Shown here piece by piece: positions 28,229 through 42,000 of a DNA stretch of 64,000 bases. The position numbers were made by a program, and so were the translations under genes. How positions within the stretch are numbered: the stretch's first letter is position 1; the number at the start of each line of letters is the position of its first letter. Origin of the DNA: Lota lota (Eukaryota > Chordata > Actinopteri > Gadiformes > Lotidae); assembly GCA_026745465.1 (NCBI GenBank), contig JACYXH010000177.1, positions 835,720 through 899,719 on the forward strand, given 5' to 3'. The notes under the pieces are model-generated. The model ran no database searches, was not told where the DNA came from, and worked only from the letters and a program-made list of their open reading frames with translations.

Positions 28229-31200
28229 ATGGCAACAAACAGTAAACGATTCAAGGTTAGAAAGCATACCCATGTGTGAAATGTGTTATAAACTACAGCC
28301 ACAGTCGTTAATCGTGTAGTTACTACACTTCATGCGGTTCGTTTACCTATTTACTAAGTGCATGCGGATTTCAGATGGTACCATCTGCCGGGTATTTGAA
28401 TGTTTTTGTTTGTTGTAAAGCCATATGGGCTTTTTGAACTACGAAGCAAACTTGATATTCCAAAATACATTTTCCAAAAGACATATTCCAAAACACAAAA
28501 GGCTTGCAATTGTGCCTTCCTATTGACATGACTGGAGAAACGAACAAAGTTCTGACCATGTGATGTTTTGTCGGGGTCAATGGAACTGTAACTTGAACCA
28601 CATCCTCCTCTGTGCACATGACAGCTAGATGATGGATCAGATGATGGCTCCTGTTTGCAAAACTTCCTACAGTGGTGCGACAGAGTGGGCCTTAAACTCA
28701 ACAACAACAAGGTATATATTATTGTAATTTGCAGTGTTATTCCTTCTGTTTACCTGTTAGGTCAACCAAGATTACAGTTGACCCAAATTACATTGACAGA
28801 AAAATAAAACCAATATTGCTGTGATCTTACAGAATGTGTAACTTCAAATGAACCCTTCTCCCATTAGGTGTATGTGAGTAGTAAGGGAACAGTAGCAGAC
28901 TACGGCATGCTGGCTAAGGAGGACATAGAGGAAGGGGAGGTTCTGTTTACTATTCCTAGGTCGGTTCTGCTACATCAGGGAACATCCAAGGTCTCTGCAG
29001 TTCTTGAACAAGGTGAAGCTCTATGATTGTGAAGCACTGTTACACAAAAATGTGTTAAAAGACTAGCATGATGGGCTGTTCAGCTCCCATCAGCTTATGT
29101 CTTATCTGGTGCTTTGGCTATTGTACACAATCTTTACAGAAGGTAAAGCTATTTAATATTCAGATCTAATCAGGCCTCCACGTTACAAACTCAACACATC
29201 ACACTGACACACACTGTCACATCTCCATCTTTCTCCAGGCAAGGAGTCGCTGGAGAGCTCGTCGGGATGGGTGCCACTACTTATGGCCCTGCTGTATGAG
29301 TACACCTGCCCGGAGTCCCCCTGGGCTCCCTACCTGTCACTCTGGACCGACTTCAGCAGCCTGGACCAGCCATTGTTCTGGTCAGAATCAAAACTGATAT
29401 ATGCATTTAGTTTAGTAGCATCGATTATTAGTTGCATGAGTAATATAATCTCAGTGTTTATATACTTTATCCATTTAAGTCCAGATGTTCATTCAAGAGC
29501 TGTCAGGAAGGGTAACAAGAATCTTACAGTGATCCAAGTCGAATCCCTGTGGTGTTTAACTGCTGTTGGGGGGATTATGGGGGGTCCGTGAAGGTCCAAA
29601 GAAGAGCGGGAAACCCTCCTCAGGGGCACGGGCGTCCCGGAGGCTGTAGAGCGGGACCTGGCCAACATCCAGAGGGAGTACAGCACTGTGGTCCTCCCCT
29701 TCATCGCCAAACACACCGACCTGTGGAACCCCACCACACACACACTGCAGCTGTACACACGGCTGGTAGCCTTCATCATGGCCTACAGGTGATGAGGCTC
29801 ATGCACTCACTCACACACTGAAAAATAGTAAAACTCTCCCCCCTCCTTATATTATCATTTATATTATTAGTCATATTTGTATTATTTTTCTGGGTAGTTT
29901 CCAAGAGCCACTTGAGGAGGAAGAAGAAGTGGAGGATGATGATGAGGAAGAGGAGGAGGAAAAGGCCTCCAACCTACCAATGATGGTCCCCATGGCTGAC
30001 ATGCTCAACCACGTGTCCAATCACAATGCCAACCTCGAGTACATGCCGGTGAGGACGCGCCCACTGCACCTTAGATCTACACATCAAGAATCTACTGCGA
30101 TATCACTACGTGATGTCTGCAGGCTCGGCTACACAATCTGTCTTCATATGTCCAATGGTGTTTTCTTGCCCTTTCTTTAAGGAATGTTTGAAGATGGTTT
30201 GTGTGCGTCCCATTCGCAAAGGTCAGGAGGTTTTCAACACCTACGGCCAGATGGCCAACTGGCAGCTTCTACACATGTACGGCTTCACTGAGCCGTACCC
30301 TAGCAACTGCAATGAAACTGCCGACATCCCTATGGCCAACCTCTTCACAGTTGCAACGCAAGGTGACCAACTATATTGTTAATCTATGACCTTTACCCAT
30401 CATTCTACATACGTTAATCATTTATCTGAGATTGTGATTGAATTACAAGTTAAGCAAATAGTGAGTGAACTGTTAAGTGGTCTACCTCACCCAGCAGACT
30501 ATTGAACAGTTCACTATCTGCTTACCTTTTTCAGAAGGGCCCATATGTAAATAAGAGGCCAGCATCCTTAGTCCATAGAGAAGACAGCTTATAGAAGCAG
30601 TGATTGTTTTATTAACAAGGCTTCTCCTAGCAGTCCGAAGAGTGTACAGTGGAGGGTTGGTCTCAGGGTTGAGGGTTTTTCAGAGATGCTCAGAGCTAAT
30701 CTTGTAAAAATGTGCACTGAATGGTGATAGATGGAACGAGGAAAAAATTACTGGTAGCGGTCTTGCCTATTTCACTATTCAGGCATTCAGTCTGACCTCG
30801 ACCGACAACTGGTAGAGGAGAAGAGAGCATTGATTCTGGAGATGATGGGAGAGAAGGCGGCTTTCATCTTTGGCAAGCAGGGCTGTCTCACAGACATGGA
30901 GCTCCACACCACACTTAAGGTAAAAACATTGGGTGGTTTTTCTTATATGGATTGTGACTTTTGGCTGTTTAATTAGGAGGATCCTGATGAACATGTTTTT
31001 CTGCAGGTTCTTTGCATGTCAAGGGAGGAGTTCCAAGAGTTTCGAGACAACGAGGGATGGGAGGAGGAAGAAGAGGCGGACGAAGAGAAGGTTTCATTGG
31101 CTTTCTCCAATGAGGGGCTGCCTGGCCTTAAGGCTCCATGGCAGTGTTTGATCCACGCAGCAGCCCGTTTGACTTTGGACAGCTATGGATCAGTTGAGGG

Positions 31201-31354
31201 AAGTAAAGAGGGAGTGTGCATAGACAGGGACCGCATGCTAATTGAGGACAAGGTGCAGCTTGCAGGACTCAACCCCAGGCAGCAGAGGGCACTTCAGGTG
31301 CGCCACGGTCAGAAGAACATTTTGGACAGAGTGCTGGCACTGACCAAGCCATGA
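28229..31354 (+). CDS. setd6: N-lysine methyltransferase SETD6
   Basis: SETD6 is a SET-domain enzyme that monomethylates lysine in nuclear proteins; RelA is the known target in mammals. Nine exons: 28229-28255, 28625-28711, 28868-29012, 29239-29380, 29594-29788, 29898-30048, 30182-30362, 30783-30919, 31007-31354. All join in phase to 470 residues (human 473). The SET core begins in exon 3 ([20 protein letters not shown]). The N-H pair of the cofactor site is at ~236-237 ([16 protein letters not shown]), and the NTYGQ block with the likely catalytic Tyr is at ~268-272, followed by [12 protein letters not shown]-terminal Rubisco-LSMT-like substrate-binding domain ends at [18 protein letters not shown]. 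Exon 1 encodes only nine residues. An acidic insert at ~205-220 is longer than in human. It is convergent with cnot1, as in human 16q21. Confidence 0.95.
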
Positions 31355-32409
31355 TGCACAAGCGCCACCTAATTAAATGTGCTAATCTTGAAAAGTAAAC
31401 GCTATTTCATTAGTACTTTCAAGGTACTTGTGTTAGGGCAATCTATATGATTAGTACTATTAAGTTAACTATGCATTTTTATGGGCCTACTGTTAGCATT
31501 TTATTAAATATGATTCAAAGTTTAAACCTGTGACTTAAGTTGAATCGAATATTAGCTCTATAGTATCGGCACCATTGGACTTTGTAATAACAGAAAGATT
31601 CACTTTTTTTAATGCTTTATTTCCTGTATGTATGCATACTGCAGTTAAGTAGCAAGAACTAAAGGCAACTATAAAGAACTACAAAAACACACGGACCAAT
31701 ACATTTACAAAACATTCAAAATCCTTACAAAATGGCCTGTATTGGTCCTTGTTCTTTAATGAGGATCTTTGTACAAATTTTCAAGATGCAGTTTTGCCAT
31801 CCTACCATTACTGACAATTTTACAAGTGCCAGGGAGGTACAGATAGATGTGACAACACTTATTGTCACTTCTCCCAACACACAGAATGGACCCCCATCCC
31901 ACTCAGGATGACAATCCACTGAATTAAACCTCTTGCTGCACATCCAAAAAGGCTCAAAAAAGCAAAACAAATAGCAGGTAGCCGTTTTATTGCATCCTCT
32001 ACTTTTCATATTGACTGAAAAAGAAAAAGTCAAAGCAGAAAAAAAAATTGCGGGAGGGAGGCAAACCAAGGGGCTTTGGTAATGAGTGGATATGTCTTTA
32101 CATGTATTAATACATTTGAAATGGACACTTTAATTTATCCACCTAGTCATTCAATCCCCTTTCCCAGCCCAGATATTTACAAAGGATCAAAAAAAAATAT
32201 ATTTAACAGCATGTCCAAATCTCTCTACTGAACATCAGCGAGACAAATGACAACTCAAACTCTTCAGATTTGTATGCAGTAGTCCTATCCATTGTTTGAG
32301 CGAGTATCATTGCCAGTTTGTCCAGTGCCAACAGTAAAGGAGGTGGTGTGTGGATGTGTGTTAGGGCCCCAGCGTCTTTCCCATAGGCAACAGGTTTGGT
32401 TGGGACAGA
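31355..32409. other. shared 3' UTR space of convergent setd6 and cnot1
   Basis: The stop codons of setd6 (plus) and cnot1 (minus) face each other across 1055 bp. ATTAAA near 31503 could serve setd6. Plus TTTATT at 31986-31991 and ~31615-31620 are AATAAA on the cnot1 strand. The 3' UTRs may overlap. No other gene was seen. Confidence 0.6.
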
Positions 32410-35400
32410 CTAGCTGGCACCAGTGCCTTCCATCACCTGTTGGGCCTGCTTCTGTCCCATACAGCACTGAGCTACGGACTGGAACAACCTACAACAAGGA
32501 GGAATGAATGATTAGCATCTATCTGAGCTAACCCAATTGGTGTCATTAAGAACCAGCAATATTCTGAAGCTTACCAATTAAAAATTCTATCAAATAAAAA
32601 TAAATTTGCTCATCACAAGGCGAGTTAGCTGCTGAAGCTCAGTAACAACTTCTCAATGAAATTGGGTAAAAGGGTCTGATTACCTACAGGCAATCCAAGC
32701 ATCTTAACTCATTGCAAACTTACTTTTCAATCTCAGGTGCACAGTGCACAAAGTCATGGCTCCAGAACTTGAAGGCAGGATTTTTGATGAGCTCAATAAA
32801 GGTGATTAGAAGCCCCCATGGATGTGGTCTGTTCACAATAAGCCTTTCCAGCAGAACCCTGCGCAAAAGAAAATACAACCGGATTCAGACCAAAATAGGA
32901 ATAATGAAAGTCAAGCGGTCTTAAGTCACTCCCAGCTGACACTACATATCTAGTTGTGTGTGAGCAGGAGCCCTGAAGCCCTACCTGGTAATCTGCTCCT
33001 GGATGGCCTCTGTGTTGGCCTCAGCAAACAGGTAGAGCATGGTGCAGCTGAAGTAATGGGTGTGGCTGTTCGGGTAACGGAGCTGATTGGCTATCGCATT
33101 GAGGAACAGGTAACGCCCTGCAGAAAACATGTCAAGAAGGATTCACAATCTGGAATGTTGGTCACATTTTTGTTGTACAAAATATCTAGCATTCCTTAAA
33201 ACTTCCAACGAATCAGAGGTCATTAATAACAAACTGGCCAATACTGGCACATCATATGGTCTTACCCTCCGTGTCGAGATCCACAGCCAGGTTTTGGAAG
33301 ATGTCCATGTGTGCCGAGTGGGTGATTGTGCTCATGGATGGGGTGCTGCCCTTGTTGTGGATGTGAGCGATGGCCTGCGTCCCCACATACAGCACTAGGG
33401 CATTGATCAGCTGGATGTTGTAGCGGTTGCCTGGCTCGTTGGAAACCTGGAATGAACCACAAGTTAAGAGAGGTTCTTTAATGATACCGCATCATAAATT
33501 CAACACAACATACAGAAGAGAAGCAGCAAGAATGTAATTCTCTTTAGTTGTCCCATTTCTTAAAAACAGTGGGCTTTGGGTCCTACCTGCAAGTTGCTGC
33601 GCAATTCAGAGAGGAAGGTGACTGGTGAGCGCGTCTTCAGGTAAGAGTCCAGGTCCTTCTTGAACTGGGAGGGCATGACCCCGGTGAAGTTGGTGAGGAT
33701 ACGAGGGGCAATGTTGATCTCGCTCAGCATGTCCACCTGCAAAAAAAACATTAGATGTGTGACTACGTCAAGGCACTTTTAATTCCTTATACACAACCCC
33801 ATTTAGCATATCGTAACAATAGGGCAAGGAACTTGACAAAAAGGTTGCCCATAAAAAATAAAAAAAAAAAAAAAAGGTGGGGGGATCCATTTTATTACCA
33901 TCAGACCAAATATAAAACACATGCAATATGCAGCTATTCTTTTTATACTAATTATATTTAAAAACTAATACTGTTTTCTACAATGACCTCCACTTAGTTC
34001 ATCTATCCACCTCTTGTGGAATCATGTGCTGGTGGCAAGTCATCGAAAGGTAAGCCTTTATTTTGTTGACCACCTTTAGTTTTGTTGGTGGTCTCACCTT
34101 AAGGTTGGGCGTGAAAGGGTCAGGAAGCCTCATGTTACGCGGAAAGGCACTGAGGATGAGATTGCGGAGCTGGATGCAATTGGGTGGGATGACGTCACAG
34201 AAGCCGTAGTGGTAGTCACACAGGAACTCTGGGAAGTCGTGCAGCAGTACCAGAAGTACACGCAGTGTGCCCTAATGAAAGTTATAGAAATGAGACATTT
34301 ATAGATAAAAAAGTCCACGTTGTGAAATTCATACACAATGTGCAGGTGCAGCAGACTTCCCTTGGAAGGGTATAGAAGGAGGGTGGTGTACCTTGTAGAG
34401 AATTTGCATAGGTTTGTTGAGCTCTACATTCCTCAGGAAGGGGGCCAGGTACTTAAACAAGTCAATCAGCAGCTGGGCATACATGGGCCAACCCTGGAGG
34501 ACAAAGAAATACAATTAAATCATCCCTTACGAATAGGCCTAAACCATTCATTCTAATTTCCTCTCCAACAAGTGTTTGTGTTGCAAGATGGTGGCGAGTG
34601 TGTGGTCCTTACCTTCTGCTGTGGCGTGTGCGCCAGCATTCTTGCAATGAAGATACGGTGGGAGATGAGCTCCAGCCAGGCATAGACAAAGCCAGGTGCT
34701 TTGGTGGGCCGCAGGATGTGGAAAGTATTACTGGAAGGAAGGAGAACCTCGTTAGAAACACCCTAAGGACACCATGGTGACTGAGCATTGGATAGAAAAG
34801 CTTGGTGCCTATAGGGCTGTAGGTCCTATAGGCGTCCTACCAGAAGGCCGTAAGAGTCTGGAAGTTGATGGTCTCCAGGACGTGTTCCGGGGCGTTGAGC
34901 TCCAGCAGTAGCATGATGAAAATGCGATGGTAGGGCAGTTGTTGGAACTCTGTCTGGCGCACGTCATGGTCCTGGATCAGCACGCCTACCACAATACCCA
35001 GCACCTGGAGACCATCGTTCACCAATCAGTAAACTCGACTTGTAGATTAACCAACCACACTCTTTATACACCCCCCATTTTATTCTGGTACTGGACTGCC
35101 ATTCAGCATCAGTCCATGACGTGTAAGCTGTACCTTGTTGAGCAGATTGATCTTGGTAACGGTGTTGGTGGCCTCTCCAGAGTGCTTGACCAGCAGGGCA
35201 ATGAGCCGGACAAAGGCGTCCAGGTTGTGGTAACACTTGGCCCTGATGATGGCTGCGCTGGCCGCAGGGTTGTGCTGTTGCTCGGCCTGTGCCCGGTAAC
35301 TGATCTCCACACACATCTCTGTGCATAGCCGGAAAAACCTTGTGATCAGGTCGTCTGTCTTCAAGATTCCCTGCTGGTGCATCTGTGGAGAAACATGCGA

Positions 35401-36022
35401 TTGTTAAAACATATACTACCCTGAAACAGCTACAATTTGAAGTATTGTAATAAGCCACCACTTAAGGGGGAGAATGTGAAATGGAGGGCCCATTTACCTG
35501 TCCAACAAAGGCAGAGAAGGCCTTGGTGCTGTCTCTGCCGGCTGCAGCAGAGTGGTACAGGTTGACCCACTCCCTCAGCAGGTACTCGGCCTTCTCTCTC
35601 AGGCCTGGAGGGTCGTCGTACTCCGATGCCTGGGAGATGCCAGAGTGCATCATGAAGTTGGGTCCTCCATGAGCTCGGTCGATCATGGCCTCGTAGTTAG
35701 AGCGAACGACATCCATCAGCTGGGGGAGACTGTGGAAATGGAAGATGGGGGGGACAGGGGATTAGTAAAAGGCAATTTCACTGAACCTTGAATCGTAGCT
35801 TCCATTTCCCTCTTGAAGGTGGACTACACTTAGTTGGGCAAGCCATCTTTACCCTTCAGGCGCGTTGGCCCTGGAGTGTGCGCTAGTCCTCATCAGGGTC
35901 TCGATAGTGTGGAAGAGGTCGGCCTCTGTGATGTGGCCAACACTGCGCTCATCTACCAGCAAAAGCTTCACCAACTGCATGGCAAACGCGACTGCCATGT
36001 AATGCAGTCCATTCTCCATCGA
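32410..36022 (-). other. cnot1: cnot1 coding exons 37-48: NOT1 superfamily homology domain
   Basis: Residues ~1751-2378. Exons: 36022-35853, 35729-35498, 35382-35134, 35004-34841, 34730-34613, 34493-34392, 34271-34098, 33736-33587, 33446-33266, 33117-32985, 32858-32724, 32488-32410. This C-terminal domain binds the CNOT2-CNOT3 module and, in animals, Nanos. Confidence 0.93.
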
Positions 36023-39000
36023 CTAGAGGAGACAAGAGGAAACCGGTTAATCTGTAGCAGTAGCATCTTGCAAACATTCAACAAGCAAGCTGATCAGACA
36101 TGTAATCTCCTGCAATTTTCAATACGTGATCCAAGTCATGCAGGTGTGTGCTGTATACCTGTGCCAGGTGAAGGTCGTACTGCTGCATATTAACCAGATG
36201 GTTTCTGATGAGCAATTCCACAGCCTCCACATTGTACTTGTACTCATCACGGCACTCAATCAGACACCTAAACAACCACAAGAGTCATTGGGAGGACATT
36301 CAAGTTTGTGGCTTATGAAAGAAACACATTTAAGGTGGAGCTATATATAGGTGAAGGCATTGGTAATAGTGTTTTCAGATTCTGGTCAGTCTTTCCCCTC
36401 ACCTGGTGATTTGCTTATTGCACCACTGGGGTCCATAAGCGCGTCCGTCTTGCAGGGCTTTGAGCACCAGTAGGTGGCACTCTCTGTAGCGCAGCAGCAG
36501 GTCAGCATCAGCTCCACTGGTGGCATCTAGGAGACCCTCCACAGCCTAGAGAACAGAAGCATCAGCCAAGACAATTTGGGTCAGACTTTGAAACCACCGT
36601 TTTAGAAAACACAATGCAAAAATGGATGCAGACTCGCTTGAGGAGGTAATGTGCGACGTACATAATGTAAATTTTTTTGGTCTGAACCCAAACGGATTTT
36701 GGGTTTAAACAGTGTCACAACAACTATAGTCTACATAGAATGAAAAACATGGCTTACATGACATAACTACAGTCACCATCTTACCTTCTGCAGTAATCCC
36801 AGTGCAGCGATGCCGTCCCTGGAGTTCCGGGCCAAGGCCACGGCTTCCAGAAGACTGCGCAGAGCTTGTGTCTGAGGGTTCAAGGCCAGAGCTGGAGGGA
36901 TGGCATGGAGGTGCTGCTCCAAGTCCGCCATGCACTTGTCGTAGATTTGAGCCACATCATCAGTAGCCCATGCCTGTTGCTGTTGCCAGATGAGGATGTA
37001 TTGTTGGCACGTATTGGTTAAAAAGTTGAAGCCAACAGTCTCCATCAATCCAGACAATATAGACATGTACCGTATTTTTCTAAAATAAAGCCGCATTTTC
37101 TATAAGCCGCAGGAGCGGTTAAAAGTGATTGTATATTTCAAAATACCACAAACAAGCTGCTCCGTAGTATACGGAAACAAGGCATCTTTTATCGCAAGCA
37201 ATTAATATAGACGCAGAGGCTTTGAATTATCGTTCATGGACAGAGCACATTGTGGAAAACGGTCTCCTGGTTTATCTTTTACTCGCAAACCGCTAATGTA
37301 AATTAGAATATATATATATTTGTTTGCAAAAATATACCTATAAGCCACACCGGAAAATAAGCTGCAGCGAACGTTTCGGTTCGTAAAATCAGGATACAAG
37401 CCGCATACAGTTCCTCTACTTCCCAGAAGCTTTATTTTGGTGAAATATACAAAAATAGTATGGATAAAATAAAATAACCACAAAGAGACTCAACTGTAAC
37501 ACGGAACGTACCTTCATGGGTTGGGCCAGAAAACCGGTGGGTTGAGAGAGGTCATTGCTCGGGAGGAAGCCTGGAACATTCCTTGCAAACTCCTCATACA
37601 CGGCCAGTTGTTTGGGGTCCACTCCTCCCACCTACACCATACAAATACAATTAGCCAGGCCATCCTAGCTGCCACCAAGGAAATCTCTTGGGATGCAAGT
37701 GTTAATAGCAGTATAGGGTTATATGCCTTGACCCACCTTGAGTCTGATCTGCTCAGGCATACGTTCAGCCTGGTAGGTCAGCACTACAGGGTCACAGTAA
37801 CGACGGCCTTCCTGGCGCGCATGCTTCCTCAGCTCAAACTCCTGGAAGGAAAGTAAACATTCAAAAGAGTTAGACCCCCCACATTGTTTTTCTCTTAAAG
37901 AAAAATAATGTGAAAGAGTCAAGGATGGAAATAAATATAAAACGACATGTGGAAACAATGTACGTTGGAAGAACAAAATAAAAGTCCAAATAAAAGTCTT
38001 ACAGTGGCCAATCTCTTGTCCATCTCAGGTCCAGCCTTCTCTACAGCAGTCTTCTGGATGAAGCAGCAGGCCAGTTCACAGTTGTCCTGGGCAATCCTGG
38101 CTGCAGCCTCCTCCATCATCTCCCTCTGCTGAGGAGTAGGAGCCTGCAGGGACAAGAAATGGAGCAGGTTTAGGAACAAGTGAAGACCTTTTCAAAGCCA
38201 ACTCGTGTTTAAGCCATCTCCATGTTCAACAGTCATCCTGTTCAAGTCACCCTGTCAGGCACAAGCGTTTCAGAAAGGCTCTTGGTCTAACTGACCCTCA
38301 GTGCTGCAGCAAAGCTGTTCTTGAGGTTGGTGGCGATGCTCATGAGGAGTGGCTCCCGGCAGGTGATCATCGCCATGCCGGCAGTCAGGTTCCTCATCAT
38401 GTGGTGTGCCGCTATGCGCATGCGAGACTCCTCCGAGTCCAGGGCAAAGTCCTTCCTCACAATCTGCTCACAGGTTGTCATGGCAATTTTGATGGACCGG
38501 TCAACCACAGGGTGCACCAACTCCTGGACGGCACGCTCTACTGACTGCCGCACACACTGCTTTAACTGTGGGTGGGCTTGCAGCAAAGGGATCTAGCATG
38601 GGACATAAATTGTTCAGGCGAAAAACGTCAAAGGACATCTATAAGCGAGAGCTAGAAAATGGAGTATAACAATGGGAGGGGCAGCATAGGCCAATTCAAC
38701 CATAAATTGTAGTACTCAAGACCAGGAATCTGGTTTGCTAGCAGTACATGTCTAACATTTTACATCCCCAAAATATGTTGAACTGTAATTGAGGAGCATT
38801 TTAATAACTAATGACAGTCACTTTCTGACTCATACCACTACTGCCAATGAATGGAGGCTCAGCCAGGTTGCACTGAGGCCTCATACGTACGTTGATATTG
38901 ATGTTGATGTGCGGGGCCAGGCCTGCCAGAGCATATACATTAATGTCATGATAACTGAACTGTGGGGTGGGGGGCCCAGTAGTTGTGCAGGTGGTGGTGG

Positions 39001-42000
39001 TGGCAGCAGGAGTAGAAGGTGCAACTGCAAATGGAAGAAAGTCTCCTGTTGGTTACAAAACGCTATTTTGATTAAAATCATGGAAGGGAAAGCAGCACTG
39101 CCAGGCTGGATGCATAGCAAATCGAGCAGAAATGAGTCGCACACAAAAATCAGGCTTCAAATACAACCATATATGCAGATACAAAAATTAAATGGAAGAC
39201 ACAACATTCAGACTTTAGGAGCAGACACTGAACAAGGACAGCAGAAAATGTAAAATTAAATGATTGAGAGCATACAGACATGAACACACCTGTGGTGACA
39301 ATAGGGAGCATCTCCTCTGGAGGCTTGGCCTCTTTCTTTGGTGCAGACAACTGCTCCTCCAGGCTTTTCAGCTTGTCTTTGTCCTTCAACAGGTTACCCG
39401 GCTTGAGCTCGTTAATGTCCAGAGACAAGTTCTTACAAAGAACTTCAATCTCAAACTTAAGGTTAAGCTGTAACGAGAAACAAGTTGATAAAACATTTGC
39501 TCGATGAAATACACAACGTCAACCTTCACATGTCACTTTAAAAGCCAGTTGGCCTTAGTCACAAACAACCTAATTAGCTTTAACTTCATGTCAACAATTC
39601 AGCTGACAAGAGTATGAAAAATGGTTTTGAAAAAAGCCTGATTGATTGATTTGGTGCATATCGGTAAACACACTCACCTTGAGGTCATGCTCCTGGTGCA
39701 GTTCTGCTAGAACATTCATGATGGCCATGGTCCAGGGGTTCTGTGGTCTGAAGACCTACAAATGCACAAAGACATGTCATTTCAACTCAAAGTGAGGGTT
39801 TTGATTTTACTTCATACGATAAAATGAAATTCTGAATATGCTGTCATTAAATACCCTTTTCTAGTCAACCATAGGGCATAAAAGGGTTGATAAACCCCTT
39901 TATTGAAAAACAATTTTAACTGTAGAAGCAGTGAGGCCAAATCCTATTCTACTTACCACACTGCGTAAACTGGATTCCAGTACTTTGGCCACAAAGGGAA
40001 CAACATACAGCAGTTCTTGCTGACCCTTCACATAGGCTTCCAGCAAGAGAGACTTCACTTCCAGGTCCTAAGAAGGAAAACAGATTGGCACAAGGATTGA
40101 TTTAATGGCACCAAGGTTACAAAAATGTGTACTGAATCTGACTAATAAGCAAATGCAAATTAAGTTACTGACTGTGTAAAGAATAGGCTTATTCTTGGCT
40201 AGGGTGATCATGCCCAGCCAGTGACCCAAGTTCTTCAATAGGGAGCGATCAGAGAAATTGGCAGCAGCCTTATCCGAGGTCAAGAGCACCTATGATACAA
40301 AAGACGGAATAAGGAGTTTAGATGAAGCACCTGGGAAACATTTATGACAATGTGTATTCAACCAAGAAGGGCAACAACATCTGGGTTTGATTCACACTAA
40401 TAGCAAATGTGTGTGGGAGGGTCAAGGTTGTTAACTGGAAACTGAAAGGTTAAAGACTCTAGGCATCAACATCTGCTAAGCACAACATTTTTTTTTTTAA
40501 AGCTATTCGTCTACCTTGATATTTCTGTAGGTTTCACTGAGGACCATCTTCCCAAACTCTGGGTTCTTCAGCGTGTCCAAGAAGTTGGAGTACAGGCTGT
40601 GGAAGTTTGGTTCGATGCTGACACGTTTCATCACCAGGTATTGAGACACCCAGGGCATGAACTCTTCCTTCACAGTTTCCTTCAGCTCCTCCACCTGACC
40701 AGAAAGATACACATTTCAGATTCATCCCAGGTTCACAGAGTTACATTGGGTGAGGCAACATGGCCCAAGACCTCTACTTTACCTTCTGTGTCATGTTCGA
40801 CTGAGACAGGTTATTGAAGATGAAGGCAATCTTTTCCTGGACGTTCTCTGGCGGTTCTACAATCCTCTCAGTCTGGTCTGTGGCTACCAACAATGTGTCT
40901 ATGTTGGTTGTGTTTATGGAGGGCTGTAGACAATAATGTTAATTTTCTTTAATAAAAAGTTAAATGAATTACCTTTGTAATCATATTGCAACATATACTG
41001 GAACTAAAAGACCATGTGTAAATTCTGTGTCATTGTGGAATGTTCTTCTGTACAGCATAGAATGATAGCTGCCAGAACAGAATGCAGATAAACTGCAGAA
41101 ACCTAACTACCATAAAAGAGGAATAAAAACCGGAATCTGAAGTCATTGCTATAAAAATGCAACCAAAACATGAGAATCCTCGTCATTGTGCCCCAATTTT
41201 CTTTGACTAGCATGCCTACAATGCTGTCTGCCGTTTGTGTGGTTCATGTGTAGGTGTATGCAACTTAATTAGTTGAAAGGACCGAGTACACAAGTGGTTC
41301 CACACAACCTAATACATAATCCTAACATAGGTTATTAATATAATAGATTTTTATGAACACATATCCAAGCGATACTGTATCCATTTAGATTTTTATGAAC
41401 ATGTATCCAAGCGATACTGTATCCATACTTTGTCTGTTGCTGAGAGATATGGTGAGAGGCACCCTTTTCCCAGCCATTTTTCCAAATGAATGGATGGCAT
41501 CTCTCCAGAGGTTTGTAATATGTGAATATAATTGTTTTCTACATACAGGGGGGTAAGCACAAATAAGCACAATATAAATAGTGGGCAACAGAAATTATAT
41601 ATGGCAGGAGTCAAAGCTTATTAAAATATAGGCATGCAGCTTGCACGCATATAAACTTGCAACTAGAGCCCGACCGATATATCGGCCGGCCGATATTATC
41701 GGCCGATATGAGCTAATTGCATTTCAATCGGCATCGGCGTTTATAACGGCCGATGAAACAGAGTCTCATGCTTCACTCATGTTATGAGTGTTGCATAGTT
41801 TGCCCACCAGAGGGCGGAGCGCCAGAAATCCACTACAGAAGAAAGCTATCAGCCAAGCCAGTGGCAGCATTACATCCGGCATGGAGATACTGTTTTGACG
41901 GCGAGTCTGTCATTCGTCATGTGAAATGATTGTAGATTTAGTTCATACTCTGTATATAAAAACGGTGTGGTAGTTCTAGCTAACGGTCCTATCATTATCA

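Noticed and set aside
34806-34836. Short perfect stem GCCTATAGG/CCTATAGGC in a small cnot1 intron
   Set aside because: Only a nine-base stem, with no snoRNA boxes or other support for an RNA gene.
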